Shown piece after piece: positions 27,573-37,442 of a DNA stretch of 64,000 bases. This stretch comes from CAVSVP01 sp963731125 (lineage in GTDB: Bacteria; Pseudomonadota; Gammaproteobacteria; Competibacterales; Competibacteraceae). Both the position numbers and the translations under genes were made by a program. Location of the stretch: NCBI GenBank assembly GCA_963731125.1, contig CAVSVP010000032.1:1-64000 (forward strand). The letters run 5' to 3'. The notes under the pieces were generated by a model. That model made no database searches. It saw only the letters and a program-made list of their open reading frames with translations, and had not been told where the DNA came from. Positions within the stretch are counted from its first letter, which is position 1; every line of letters begins with the position of its first letter.

Positions 27573-29283
27573 CTCGTCAGTCGTAAATTTGCTGTTTATT
27601 TTACAGACAGGCAACGCCCCACTGCTGACCAGTATAGGTCATTCACGGCTGGTAGTTGAAGCGTTAAGCGGCTAGAGATTGCGCCTCAGGAGGCGAACGA
27701 GGGTCCTGTTGCACCGAAGGTTGTTGAGAAAAGTGGGTTCGAATTTCGCGCATTATCCCACCAGCGGCGGGATTGAGAAAATCTCGTACGAGGAGAGGAG
27801 CGATGAGCTGTTTGACCGTGCGCTCGGACGGAAGCGTGCGGGAGCGGGTTCGCAAAAAACCAACGTACTGTTGCCAAATGCTGGCGTTGACCTTCAGCGC
27901 GATGAGTTGTAGCAAGCCCAGGGCGATGGCGCCGAGCATGACAAAGCGTTCGTAGGCCTCCCACCAGTGTTGTACGGTGCCGAGGTCCTGAGTGGTGGGC
28001 GCAGTTAAGGTGCGATTGGGTTTCGGCCGGCGCGAGTGCCGGGGCATCTTGTTCGACCAAAATCGAAACTGAAAAGCGCCGATGAGGTGTTTGAGGTGGT
28101 AGAACATGACCTCAATCCAGGTTCTGACGCAGTAGAGTTCCCGCGCGGTGACGGGATCTTGGTGCAAGTCGCTACCCATTAACACGACCGGACCGCGACG
28201 GGTCACGGCGAAGACAAAGCGGATCAGGCCGCCAGTGGGTTTCCAGAGCAGATTGAGGGCGAGTATCGACACCGTCTCGACGCGACCCTACACCCGACAC
28301 GAGACAGTTGAAAACAGATGCGCGTAGTCGAAGCACTCCATCACTTTCACCTTGTCGCCATAGATGGGCGGCCGACCGAGCTGACCGGGTGCTGGCGGCG
28401 CGGCTTCAAAATAGGCGACATAGTGCTTTTTGGCGCGGATGATGAGTGTGAGGCAGGGGGCTTTGAGGCTGATCGACCATACCGACTGGGCGATACGAAA
28501 TACCGAGGCGACCGAGAAAAACGCATCTCGCACCAGGATGCTGGGGCGGTCTTGATCGAGGGCAAATGCCAATGCCATGAACCCCAGGCGATTGGCCAGC
28601 GTTTCCGTAGCAGTGCTCGACTGGTCCACCTGCCCGAGAGGTTGCCACCCCTGATGGATGCGTAACCCCAAAGGTAGACAAAAGGGCGCGGCCATCGACC
28701 CCACCACGATCCCCAGCGCCCCCCCACACTGACCCCGAAAATAGCACGGTTTGCTTTGCGTTTCCGACTCTTGATGCAGCGTAACCACCCCAGGCATGCG
28801 CCGGCCTTCCTTGGAAACATAAGTATGATCGCCTAAGAGTACACACCGACCGTGCGTGTAGACCACCTGCTGCTGGGCTAACACAAACCCTGCCCAGTGA
28901 TGGATTACCTCGCGCAACGACCACGCGTTAGAACGGAAAAACGGTAACAGACTGTGATAACCGTTGACATCCAGCAGCCAGAACCGACACCAGGAGCTGA
29001 CCCCCACCATCTCCGTGCTCGCGATGAAGCCTAGGACAATCAGGGCAAACTTCAACCAGGTGCGATGGTGCGAAAAAAGGCTACGAAAACTGCCTAACGC
29101 ATGGTATAGATAGGTGTGCATAAAATCTCCTGAATAGATCGCCTGCATCCCATCAGCGATTCTACTCGGGGGATTTTATGCACGTTCAGCGAATCTGAAG
29201 AGCTTGCTGATAATAATGGTTATCCCCTGTCAGGTCTTAACTCGTTTTGATCATTTCTGCACCGAAAATTTACGACTCACGAG
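27573..29283 (-). mobile_element. IS4-like insertion sequence, 1711 bp
   Basis: 18-bp inverted ends with one mismatch (CTCGTCAGTCGTAAATTT at 27573 and the complement of CTCGTGAGTCGTAAATTT at 29266-29283) and a 9-bp duplication ACTCGTCAG at 27564-27572 and 29284-29292. The left end forms an accidental tandem CTCGTCAG. It carries one transposase gene with an in-frame stop. Confidence 0.88.
27664..29121 (-). pseudogene. IS4-like DDE transposase with an in-frame TAG
   Basis: Begins MHTYLYHALGSFRSLFSHH at 29121 (AGGAG upstream). DDE-like segments include LLDVNGYHSLLPFFRSNAWS, CVLLGDHTYVSKEGRRMPG and a C-terminal TWIEVMFYHLKHLIGAFQFRFW helix resembling the Glu motif. A TAG at 28288-28290 splits it after FSTVSCRV; the same frame continues GRVETVSILALNLLWKP to the end at 27664. 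One point mutation therefore separates it from an intact protein of about 485 residues. Confidence 0.8.
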
Positions 29284-29482
29284 ACTCGTCAGGAAGCCCT
29301 TCCAGTAAATGAAAAGGTGCCGGTGTGCCATTCTTAAACCGCGAAATCTGCACCTGCCCGGTGGCCGTGTCGCAAAAGCCGGGAATAAAGCCGCTAGTGC
29401 GATTGCCTTGGCTGACACCTCCGGTACCTGCAAAAGCCAGATTTTCTTTGCGGAGCCGTTGCTCGGTCATGGTGAAACTCAT

Positions 29483-29931
29483 CGCCTGTCTCCTCTGTTT
29501 CTGATCGTTCCCTTGGTTTTTGCCTCTGGGGCATTATTTCCACTGCTTAGTTATTGGATAAGCAGAATACATGCCAGATAACTGAATACAGTGTTGTTAA
29601 TCCGTAGCCTGGATGGAGCGCAGCGGAATCCGGGGCCACGCTGAGAGGCCTGGGGGCTGAGGTGTCAACGCTGCGCAAAGGTGCTGTCCCGCACCCATTC
29701 GCATCGCCGCCTTACCCGGCGGCTGCTGATGACAGCCCAGCCCCGCAAAAGTTGGGACTTCTCGTAGTCACGAGGCTATTTTTTCAAGTCGTGTTTATAG
29801 ACATGGCGAGCAGGAAGGGAAATGCCGTTGAGAGCCACCCTTAGCTTAAAATGGGCCGGCGGACAGTCCGTTATTACCCGCGCTGGTTGACAAGCCTTGC
29901 CAGTGTGGCTGGAGATAACTTATAGCGGTAA
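29483..29931. other. Intergenic stretch with a common repeat-like segment
   Basis: About 450 bp, no supported gene. It contains the motif GCCTGGATGGAGCGCAGCGG (29607 onward), a segment that recurs in intergenic DNA of many proteobacteria, and the outer end of the IS630 remnant. Nothing else recognised. Confidence 0.4.
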
Positions 29932-31528
29932 TTAATTGGGTTCAGTACAATATCCGCAGTGCTTAACTTGACAATGTCACATTTCCCAAATGATCGATGA
30001 GTTTGTATCATAATGATTTTTCGTAGGAAAGTGATGGTGATGACAAAAAAGAGCTGGGGTGTCGGTGGGGACTGGTGCCGGAGGCGATTCAAACGCTGGG
30101 GCAGCGGCTGCCTGAGTTTTGGGCGCGCTACCGGAGCTGTTTCAAGACCCAAACCCGAGACGGCAGCGTCTATGCGCGGCATTATCTGAGCGGACTGCTG
30201 CGTATGGAGGGGAATCGACACTATAGCGGAATCGCGCGAGAGGCGGGTGTTGAAGAGCAAAACCTCCAACACTTCATGAGTCACTCGCCGGGGTCGGCTG
30301 AGACGGTCTACCGCCAGGTCCAAGCGGAAGTGAAAGCGGTTCCGGAACTGACGAGGGGCGCCGTGGTTCTGGTCGACGAAAGTGCCGACGAGAACGCCGG
30401 CGATGCCAGTGCCGGGGCGGCCAAGCCATATAAGGGTCGGCTGGGCAAGGTAGAAACCAGCCAAGTGGGCGTGTTGTTGAGCTACGTGAATCTCACGGTG
30501 GCGTCTGGGTTTTGGACCTGGATTCTGGGCAAACTGTTTCTACCCGAGGCCTGGTTCGAGGCCGGCTACCAAAAGCGGCGCAAGCAACAGGGCATGCCTG
30601 ATTCGGTGAAGTTCAAAACCAAGGTTGAACTGGCCTGGGAGGGGATTCAAGAGGTCATGGCGGGTGGTCTCCCGTTTGAGATCGTCGGTTTCGATAGCCT
30701 GTACGGACGGAGTGGTTGGCTACGGGCCCAGGTGCGAAAGGCTCAGCGGCGGTATATGGCGGAAATCCCGGCCGACACGGCCGTGTACCTGGAAAAACCG
30801 ACGCTCGGCATTCCCCCGCGCCGGGGTCAGCGAGGAAAAAAGCCGACGCAGGTGCAGGTGCTGGCCGGGGAAACGGTCCGCGTGGACAGCTTGCGGGAGA
30901 CGCTGGCCTGGCAGCGTCTTCGAGTCCGGGCGACCGAACGGGGTGAGCTGTGCGAACGCTTCGCTGCGCGCCGCGTCTGGACCGTCCATGACGGTCAAGC
31001 CGTGGAAGACTGGCCGGTGATGCGCGAAGAGGCCACCGACCGCTACCGCTATGCCCTGGGTAACGCCTCAGCGGACACTTCATTGGAACAACTGGCCTGG
31101 TGGAAGTGCCAGCGCTACGTCATCGAACGGGCCAACCAGGATGCCAAGTCCGAGCTGGGCTGGGATGAGTGGCAGGCGCAGAAGTACCGTGCCTGGGATC
31201 ATCATCTCGCTTTGACGGTACTCGCCTCCTGGTTCATCGCGCAAACCCAACTCGACTGGGCGCAGACTCATTCTCGTGACCCGGCGTTGCTCGAAGAACT
31301 GGAAACGGATGTCTTAGAGGCTGTTGGAAAATACCCTGGCGCGCAAGCTAATGCGTTGATTTAAAATGCTCCGAAATCGTTCGATCAGGGTGCAACCCGC
31401 TGCGCGCGCTAGTTAATCACAATTTATTTATGGTTTTGACTCCTCAGGAGTGCGTGCTAGCCCCCGCCGGGATCTAAGGTAAACTACGCTGTGTGAAGCA
31501 ACGTAGTCAAGACCGATGGGAGCTAGCG

Positions 31529-33184
31529 ATGAACAGCATGAACGAAACCCGAGGGAAAGACAATCGCCAAGCGATACTGGCGGAGACAGCCAAGCTAGTG
31601 GAGCGCGTGGAGCAGGCGTATGTGCAAGGCGAAGCGGTGCATGAACTGGAGCGGGGCTTATTTGCTCAGCTGCTGCGGATGGGGCATCAGCTAGTGGAGC
31701 TGTTTTTTAGCTTATGTGGGCCAGGTGATCACGGGGCGCAAGTAAGAGGCTGTTGGAAAATACCCTGGCGCGCAAGCTAATGCGTTGATTTAAAATGCTC
31801 CGAAATCGTTCGATCAGGGGTTTTCCAACAGCCTCTAAGCTTACCCGGTGGTCGGCAGGTCAAGCGCCTGGGGCGAAGCCGCGTTCGTGAGTATCGCTCG
31901 GTGTTTGGGGAGCATCAGCTGGAGCGGGTGGTGTACGGAACGCGGGAAGGTCAGAAGATCGACTACGTGCCGCTGGATAGCCAGCGGCAGTTACCGGCGA
32001 GCAAGTTTTCCTATTTGCTCCAAGAGTGGGATCAGGCGCTGGTGATTGAGCAGCCGTATGCGCAGGTGAGCGAGACGCTGGAGCGGATGTTGGGGGTTCG
32101 GCAGTCGGTGCATAGTTTGGAGCGGATCAATCAGCAGTTGTCGGGTTCGGTAGAAGCATTTTGGGCGGGTCGGGAGCCAGCACCGGCGGCACAAGACGAC
32201 GAGTTGGTGGTGTGTAGCGCGGACAGTAAAGGGGTGGTGAGGCGGCGTGCGGTCACCGCAGTCGACATGGTTGCTGAGCGTGACGTGGCGACTACGGGGG
32301 ATGAGGGCAAACCGGGCGGCAAGAAAATGGCGTTGCTTGGTGCTGCCTATCCCATGGCGGCTTATGTTCGCACCCCCGAGCAGGTGCTTGCGGCGCTGTT
32401 TACGGTCCCCTCCGCGTCGGGCACCCAACCGCCCCGGCGGCCCAAGCCGTTGCATAAATACGTTCGGGCCAGCCTGGCGCGCGACGCGCAGGAGACGATG
32501 GCACCGTCCTATGCGGCGATCTTTGCTTGGCTCGCTGAGGAGCAGCGCCAGCGCAATCCCAGCAGCCAGCAGCGCGTTGTGGTACTGATGGATGGCCAAC
32601 CCTCCCTGTGGCGTGCCGCGGAACAGGGGTTAGCCGGGGTGAGCTATGTGGAGGTGCTGGATCTGATGCACGCGTTGGGCTATCTCTGGGATGCGGCCGA
32701 GTTATTCCATCCCAGCGGTGCCCAAGGTCCGGGCACAGAGAGCGTCAAGCAGCAGCGTCTGGTGTTCGTCAAACAACAGGCCGAACGCCTGCTCAACGGT
32801 CAGGTACAGACCGTCATCGGCCGTCTGCGTGCCCAATCCCACCGACTGAGTGCGGCACAACGCGAGTCGCTCGCCGAGGTTATCGGCTATTTGAGTCACA
32901 ATGTCGCACGGATGCAGTATGACCACTACCTGCAAGCGGGCTATCCCATCGCTTCGGGGGTGATTGAGGGGGCGTGTCGGCATGTCGTCTGTGATCGGAT
33001 GGAGCGCTCCGGCATGCGCTGGGTGATGCCCGGCGCCAAGGCGATGCTCGAGTTGCGCTGTATCGGCATCAATCAGGACTGGGAGGCGTTTATGAAATTT
33101 CATATCGCACACGAAAACCAACGACTCTATCCCATGAAGGCGGCCAATGATGAGACGTTCTTACCCGATCGACTGATCGCCTAA
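31529..33184 (+). pseudogene. ISKra4-family transposase, interrupted by mini-element c
   Basis: Starts MNSMNETRGKDNRQAILAE. The frame stops inside the mini-element, but deleting 31746-31835 and one TAA yields GAQVSLPGGRQVKRLGRSR in frame. It continues through YRSVFGEHQLERVVYGTREG to the long catalytic part (SADSKGVVRRRAV, VVLMDGQPSLWRAAEQG, VIEGACRHVVCDRMERSGMRW) and a stop at 33184. The latter motifs are those of ISKra4/UPF0236-type DDE proteins. Reconstituted length is about 520 residues, with no other damage. Confidence 0.85.
31746..31835 (+). mobile_element. 90-bp mini-element, copy c (complete)
   Basis: Complete 90-bp copy with perfect GAGGCTGTTGGAAAA inverted repeats and TAA on both sides (31743-31745, 31836-31838). 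It lies inside the ISKra4 transposase gene and introduces a stop. It is the type copy used to define the family. Confidence 0.92.
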
Positions 33185-33904
33185 CAATATAGCGGAAGGC
33201 GGGTTACACCCGTTCGATCAGGGGTTTTCCAACAGCCTCTTACCGGCTCTGTCGGTGGCCAATGTTCGGGAGTTACTGCGCGCGGTTATGCCTCTGAAAC
33301 GCTTGACCGAAGAACAAGCTACGGAACGAGTGATTGAGCATTTGCTTAATCGCACCCGATCACGCAAGAGTCGGCTTAAAAAACAACGACTTAAAAATAG
33401 AGTCCACACCGGCCCCACGTGAGGCTAATGTGACATTGTCAAGTTAAACCACCCTTTTATATCGGTTTCTGTCACGGCATCTAACTCATTTCTTATTTCA
33501 CCCTCGAGGGCATCTCTGGTACGTGCCGCCGAGCCCCGAAGAAAGGCTTTCACCTTCGACCAAAAGAGTTCAATGGGTGAGAAATCCGGTGAATAGGGGG
33601 GCAAAAAGTGTAACTCAGCCTGCTGCGCTTCCATCGCTTCTTGAATCCCCTCGACTTTGTGACTGCTCAGATTATCCAGCCACACTGGATCGCCCGGCTG
33701 TAAGGTGGGAACCAGCAACTGCTGGATAAAGCGGGTAAAGGCATTCCCGTTGATGGGGCCGTCGAGTTCCATGATCGCACGCACTTCCGTTACTCCTAAC
33801 GCACTCACCAACGTCAGATTCGGTCCCGGGTTTACCGGTTTGTCGGCATGGGCACGACAACCGCTCGGGGCCCCGGTGTTTGTCAAGATAGTTGTCGTCT
33901 TTTT

Positions 33905-34942
33905 CTATTCGGTCTGTGGTAGACCGGGAACTTTGTCCAGCACCTCAGCGGCTGGGTTAAGCCACACCTCCGTCACCGGCTTCCAGTTGCGGATGGCGCC
34001 CTGCCAGCGCTCGGGGTGGCGTGCCTTGGCCTGTTCATACACCGCCTCGCGTTGCGCTATGATGGCGGCTTCTTGGCCGCTATGGCGTTCGTGCGGGGTC
34101 ACGAAGCGAATCCGACTATGGCGATGGTCGTGATTGTACCAGGTCACGAACTGCAGTATCCACGCACGGGCGGCCTCCAGCGAGGCAAATCCGTGCTCAG
34201 GGTATTCCGGCCGATATTTACAGGTCCGAAAGACGGCCTCCGAGAATGGGTTGTCATTGCTCCCCCGGGGGCGGCTGTAGGAGGTCACGACCCCGAGCCG
34301 GTAGAGCGTTTCCAATAAGGCACTGCCCTTCATGGGACTGCCATTATCGGCATGCCGCACCAAGGGCTGATCCCGACACTGCTCCACCAGGACCGCCCGG
34401 CGCACCACCTCAGCGGCATAGGCTGCACTTTCGCACGCATACACTTCCCAGCCGACGATTTTGCGGCTATAGAGGTCAATAATGAGATAGAGGTAGAAAA
34501 ACAGCCCCTTCACTGGGCCTGGCAACCAAGTGATATCCCATGACCAGACCTCGCATGGGCCGCGGGCACAGTGGCGCGGCGGCGGCGCCGGTGGCCGGGG
34601 AGCGCGGCTGCGCCCCCGATGGCGTTGTTCCTCCGCGTCATGCAGAATTCGGTAGAAGGTGGATTCCGAGGCCAGGTACTCCCCTTGATCTGCCAAGCGC
34701 GGCACGATTTGACTGGGCGGCAACCTGGCAGGCGCAGGGGTATGGCAGGTTGCCAACACCTGCGCCCGTTCTGCCGCACTGAGTTGATTGGCTGGCGGGG
34801 GGCGCGCTGCCGTCGGACGGCCATCGGCCTTGACGGCTTCCCCCTGGGTCCAGCGCTGATAGGTGCGCAGACTCAGGCCCAGCTGGCGACACGCCGGCGC
34901 TAAGCGAGCCCCCTGGCGGTGGGCTTCGGCAATCAGCGCCAC
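33905..34942 (-). CDS. IS3-family transposase OrfB, copy 2
   Basis: 345 residues, same DDE layout as copy 1 (WSWDITWLPG, RHADNGSPMKG, NPFSEAVFRTCKY). Differences from copy 1 include Asn for His in the WYNHDHRHS segment and Lys for His near the C-terminus (EVLDKVPG). Intact, expressed if at all as an OrfAB fusion. Confidence 0.92.
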   Translation of the reverse strand: MALIAEAHRQGARLAPACRQLGLSLRTYQRWTQGEAVKADGRPTAARPPPANQLSAAERAQVLATCHTPAPARLPPSQIVPRLADQGEYLASESTFYRILHDAEEQRHRGRSRAPRPPAPPPRHCARGPCEVWSWDITWLPGPVKGLFFYLYLIIDLYSRKIVGWEVYACESAAYAAEVVRRAVLVEQCRDQPLVRHADNGSPMKGSALLETLYRLGVVTSYSRPRGSNDNPFSEAVFRTCKYRPEYPEHGFASLEAARAWILQFVTWYNHDHRHSRIRFVTPHERHSGQEAAIIAQREAVYEQAKARHPERWQGAIRNWKPVTEVWLNPAAEVLDKVPGLPQTE

Positions 34943-34968
34943 CGCTTGCTGGCGAGCTATCGGGCTAA

Positions 34969-35469
34969 TCAGACGTCCTCGCTGTCCCCCCAGATGGCCT
35001 GGGCTTTTTTTTGGAGCACCAGCAACGCCGCCGCCTCGGCTAAGGCTTTGTCCTTGCGGCGCAATTCGCGCTCCAGGTCGCGAATCCGCCGTTTATCGGC
35101 TTGGGCCTCGCTTAAGGGACGCGCTTTGGGGGAGGGGGCCACCGGATTGGCCTGTTGGCAGGCCGCACGCCAGGTGGTGATTGGTTCCGGATAGAGCCCG
35201 CGCTGACGGCAGTATTCGCCCAATGCCGCCTCATTCAGCGCCGCCGTCTCCACCACGACGGTAACCTTCTCTTCACTACTCCAGCGGTGTCCCGCCTCCG
35301 CCGCCGGCGATGCCGTCAGGCCCCGTTCCCGGCGGGCCTGGCTCCGCCAGCTGTAAAGCGTATCCTTGGGAATCCCGCTTTCCTGGGCCAACTGCACCAC
35401 CTCCACATGCTGCGGGGGTAACCGTTTCTCAATGATGCTGGCCTTAAATTCTGCCGAATAGGTTCTCAT
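34969..35469 (-). CDS. IS3-family transposase OrfA, copy 2
   Basis: 166 residues, identical in protein sequence to copy 1, with the HTH motif and leucine-zipper tail and the A8 slippery run before the end that is expected to direct -1 frameshifting into OrfB. Confidence 0.92.
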   Translation of the reverse strand: MRTYSAEFKASIIEKRLPPQHVEVVQLAQESGIPKDTLYSWRSQARRERGLTASPAAEAGHRWSSEEKVTVVVETAALNEAALGEYCRQRGLYPEPITTWRAACQQANPVAPSPKARPLSEAQADKRRIRDLERELRRKDKALAEAAALLVLQKKAQAIWGDSEDV

Positions 35470-35543
35470 CGTCTCTCACCTTCACCCCCTCAATTGACAG
35501 TTTACGCTTTCTGTGGGACGACATCTATCCTGCCATAGGGGGG

Positions 35544-35720
35544 CATCCAGACCGTAGTACGCAGTCGCAGTTCTCAAGGCGATACTACTCCCACAGGCTT
35601 TACATAGGGCCTGTGGCTGACCCTAGCTGGTGCCATTTTTAACCAACAGCCCCAGGCCAAAGGGTTTTCCATAGCAACGGCAGTGCACATTAGGACAATA
35701 CAGCGTTTCCCAGTTCACCC
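35544..35720 (-). pseudogene. Zinc-finger N-terminus of an unrelated transposase
   Basis: The minus-strand frame reads NWETLYCPNVHCRCYGKPFG, then LGLLVKNGTS, a TAG, and GQPQALCKACGSSIALRT, ending YYGLDA at the IS3 boundary. Spaced Cys pairs (CPNVHC, CKAC) suggest an N-terminal zinc ribbon of a DDE transposase. Gln would be expected at the TAG. The catalytic domain is missing. Confidence 0.5.
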
Positions 35721-35864
35721 AAGCCCCCTCGATGAGTTAAATTGCTCAATCGAGGATGCAAAACATGCTCAAAATCAGTCAAATCCATCAAGGGAGTTGA
35801 GGGACACTACCATATTCTGGAACCTATTTTGTTAATCCAACGGATCCTAGAACTGGAAAAACTG

Positions 35865-36660
35865 ATGTATACCCCCTTACCCGAGATCCAAGAACCGTTA
35901 GACGAATTAACCCACCGGTTACGCACCGAGCGTAACGGACTGCTGAAGCTGCGCCTGCATGTCGTAGTGCTGGTGGCTTCGCAAGAGGTGAGCACGCGCG
36001 AAGCGATAGCGCGGCGCTTAGCACTGCATCGCACAACGGTCTGTCGGTGGCTTCGGGTGTATCAGCGCGACGGGCTGACGGGATTGTTGCGCGTGGGCGA
36101 GGCGGGGGCGCCGAGCGGCACACCGCGGCTGACCCCGGCCATGGCCGAGGCGTTGCAGCAACGCCTGGACGATCCGCAGGGATTGGGGGAGTTACGTGGA
36201 AGTTCAGCAATGGCTGAATGACGAATACGGTCAGCGTATCCCCTACTCAACTGTCCATCGTTGGGTCCGCTATGATCTCAAGGCCAAGCTCAAACGCCCC
36301 TGCCCTGAACATGCAAAAAAAAACTCACCGAAGCGGCGCGCTTCGCCAACCACTTCGATCAATGCGTGAGCCTTCTGCAAAGCGACGAACAACAACAAGA
36401 AACACCCCGGCCACTGCGGCTGTTCTTCTAAGACGCAAGCCGTTTCGGTTTACATTTACCGACGCCCGCTCGGTTGACCGGCTGTGGGGTCAAGCCGATC
36501 CAACCTGGCACCCCGCGGTATGAGTATTGCTGGCTCTACGCGGCGGTCGAACCGCACACCGGTGAGAGCTGTTGGGGTGAATTACCGCATCTCGATACCG
36601 CGTGCTTCCAAGCCTTTCTGGAACATCTCAGTGAAGCGCATCCCCACAGTTTGCCGGCGG
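35865..36660 (+). pseudogene. IS630-family transposase, frameshifted and truncated
   Basis: From ATG 35865: helix-turn-helix region (VSTREAIARRLALHRTTVCRW, DGLTGLLRVGEAGAPSGT). A frameshift near 36184 leads to VQQWLNDEYGQRIPYSTVHR and another leads into the DDE region, with a TAA in LFF-stop-DASRFG where Gln is expected. It continues PIQPGTPRYEYCWLYAAVEP and then merges in frame with an IS4-type sequence near 36660. The second and third catalytic motifs are missing. Confidence 0.75.
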
Positions 36661-37291
36661 GGGCGGCGGTGATGTTGTTGGCCGACCGCTTTTATCCATC
36701 GGCGGCGTTGTTTGACTGGCTGCACCGCCACGGTTGGCACTACCGGCTACGCCTGAAGGGCAATCTGAGCGTGGATATTGGCGTTAGTGACGTCCACACG
36801 ACGGGTGACCTAGCCGCTGACGTGATCGAGCGCTATGTGCCCAATGTCCACCGGTTTGAACAGGTCGTGCCGACCCACGTCGGCGTGTTGCATGAAGCGG
36901 GTCATCCCGAGCCGTGGATCATCGCGATGGATTGCGCTCCCTACCGGGCGGCCGTGCTGGATGATGGGGCGCACTGGGCCATTGAACTCACTTTTTCAGA
37001 CTTCAAGAGTCGCGGTTTCGCGCTGGAAGATACCCAACTACAAGACCCCGATCGCCTCGATCGGTTGCTTCTCATTATGACATTGGCGATGTACTGGTGT
37101 GTGACGGCAGGTCGCCACGACGCCTTGTCTCTTCCAACTGTCCTAGAAAAAAGCCCAGGCCGAGAGCGATCCAGACCATTGGCGCGTCAAAAAACTCAGA
37201 CATAGCCTGCTTTCCTGGTTTCAACGGGGTCTACGATTATTACGCCGACGGCTACAAACCATGCAGCCCTCGCCACCCTTTTCTATGGTGA
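36661..37291 (+). pseudogene. IS4-family transposase C-terminal fragment, frameshifted
   Basis: VMLLADRFYPSAALFDWLHRHG is the second-Asp motif of IS4-family transposases. It is followed by YRLRLKGNLSV and IELTFSDFKSRGFALEDTQL, the Glu motif, and RLDRLLLIMTLAMYWCV. A shift in the A-rich stretch near 37148 displaces the real tail, which reads VKKLRHSLLSWFQRGLRLLR to about 37291. The N-terminal third has been replaced by the IS630 fragment. Confidence 0.75.
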
Positions 37292-37442
37292 TGAGAAACT
37301 GATAGGTGGTAAGATATAATAAGTAAACTACTGTAAATTTTAAACATATTGACTGTACAATGTGCATTTTTTAGCAAATAATATTGTAAATCCGATGCAA
37401 AGTTTTTAGCAGTTTTTTTATCACAATCACAAGAAATTTTCG

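Larger units (their letters stand above)
27442..29482 (-). pseudogene. About 107-residue conserved protein, split by an IS4-like element
   Basis: The N-terminal part (29482-29284) reads MTEQRLRKENLAFAGTGG then SRFKNGTPAPFHLLEGLPDE. The C-terminal part (27572-27442) reads WITERDTTGRVLTIKSSV and FVRQNRFYTREQAARAVLH. Joined across the IS at its 9-bp duplication they give a close paralogue of the intact protein at 47816-48139. The ATG at 29482 has GAGGAG upstream. Function unknown; the family is small, soluble and rich in Gly/Asn in its first half. Confidence 0.85.
31389..33210 (+). mobile_element. ISKra4-family insertion sequence, about 1.8 kb
   Basis: Ends GGTGCAACCCGC (31389) and the complement of GGTGTAACCCGC (finishing 33210) form a 12-bp inverted repeat with one mismatch. 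An 11-bp direct repeat CGTTCGATCAG (31378-31388 and 33211-33221) marks the target duplication; a GG on both sides makes the exact length ambiguous by 1-2 bases. The host is a mini-element, and it in turn holds mini-element copy c. Confidence 0.82.
31317..33239 (+). mobile_element. 90-bp mini-element, copy b/d, split by ISKra4
   Basis: The left part (31317-31388) and right part (33211-33239) of the same mini-element as copies a and c. TTA flanks both outer ends (31314-31316, 33240-33242). The ISKra4 element sits inside, duplicating CGTTCGATCAG. It interrupts the IS701 transposase gene. Confidence 0.88.
30075..33422 (+). pseudogene. IS701-family transposase, interrupted by a nested mini-element/ISKra4
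   Basis: From a GTG at 30075 the frame gives the IS701 DDE_5 protein: EAIQTLGQRLPEFWARYRSC, VVLVDESADENAGDASAGA with the first Asp, FEIVGFDSLYGRSGW with the second, and a tail with YVIERANQDAKSELGWDEW. It runs to DVL at 31316 and resumes at 33243 as PALSVANVRELLRAVMPLK, ending RVHTGPT. Removing everything between the two TTA duplications leaves an intact frame of about 475 residues. No other lesion is visible. Confidence 0.88.
29967..33443 (+). mobile_element. IS701-family insertion sequence carrying further inserts
   Basis: Inverted ends CTTGACAATGTCACATT at 29967 and its complement ending at 33443 are perfect, flanked by TTAA at 29963-29966 and 33444-33447, fitting the YTAR target of IS701. 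Without the inner mini-element and ISKra4 copy it would be about 1.55 kb. It is inserted in the IS630 transposase gene. Confidence 0.9.
29932..33873 (-). pseudogene. IS630-family transposase C-terminal half, split by a nested IS stack
   Basis: The piece at 33873-33444 reads RAHADKPVNPGPNLTLVSAL, with the second Asp in PVWLDNLSSHK and the DDE Glu region LPPYSPDFSPIELFWSKVK. Its end, interrupted after DIKGWF, is found across the stack at 29966-29932 as KHCGYCTEPN plus stop. The join is exact at the TTAA duplication of the IS701 element. The N-terminal half is lost where IS3 copy 2 begins at 33874. Confidence 0.85.
33874..35541 (-). mobile_element. IS3-family insertion sequence, copy 2
   Basis: Matches copy 1 (2728-4395) almost base for base, with about three differences seen by eye. 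Unlike copy 1, the flanks do not match (GCCC left, GGCA right): the left flank is the IS630 gene and the right flank is a different transposase remnant. This suggests that recombination or a deletion occurred next to it. Confidence 0.9.

Noticed and set aside
8179..28290. Several in-frame TAG/TAA codons where Gln or Trp is expected in transposases, suggesting stop-codon reassignment
   Set aside because: Chromosomal genes in the window use TAG as a normal stop (for example the DMT transporter at 27301), and all affected ORFs are IS remnants with other damage. Plain nonsense mutation is simpler.
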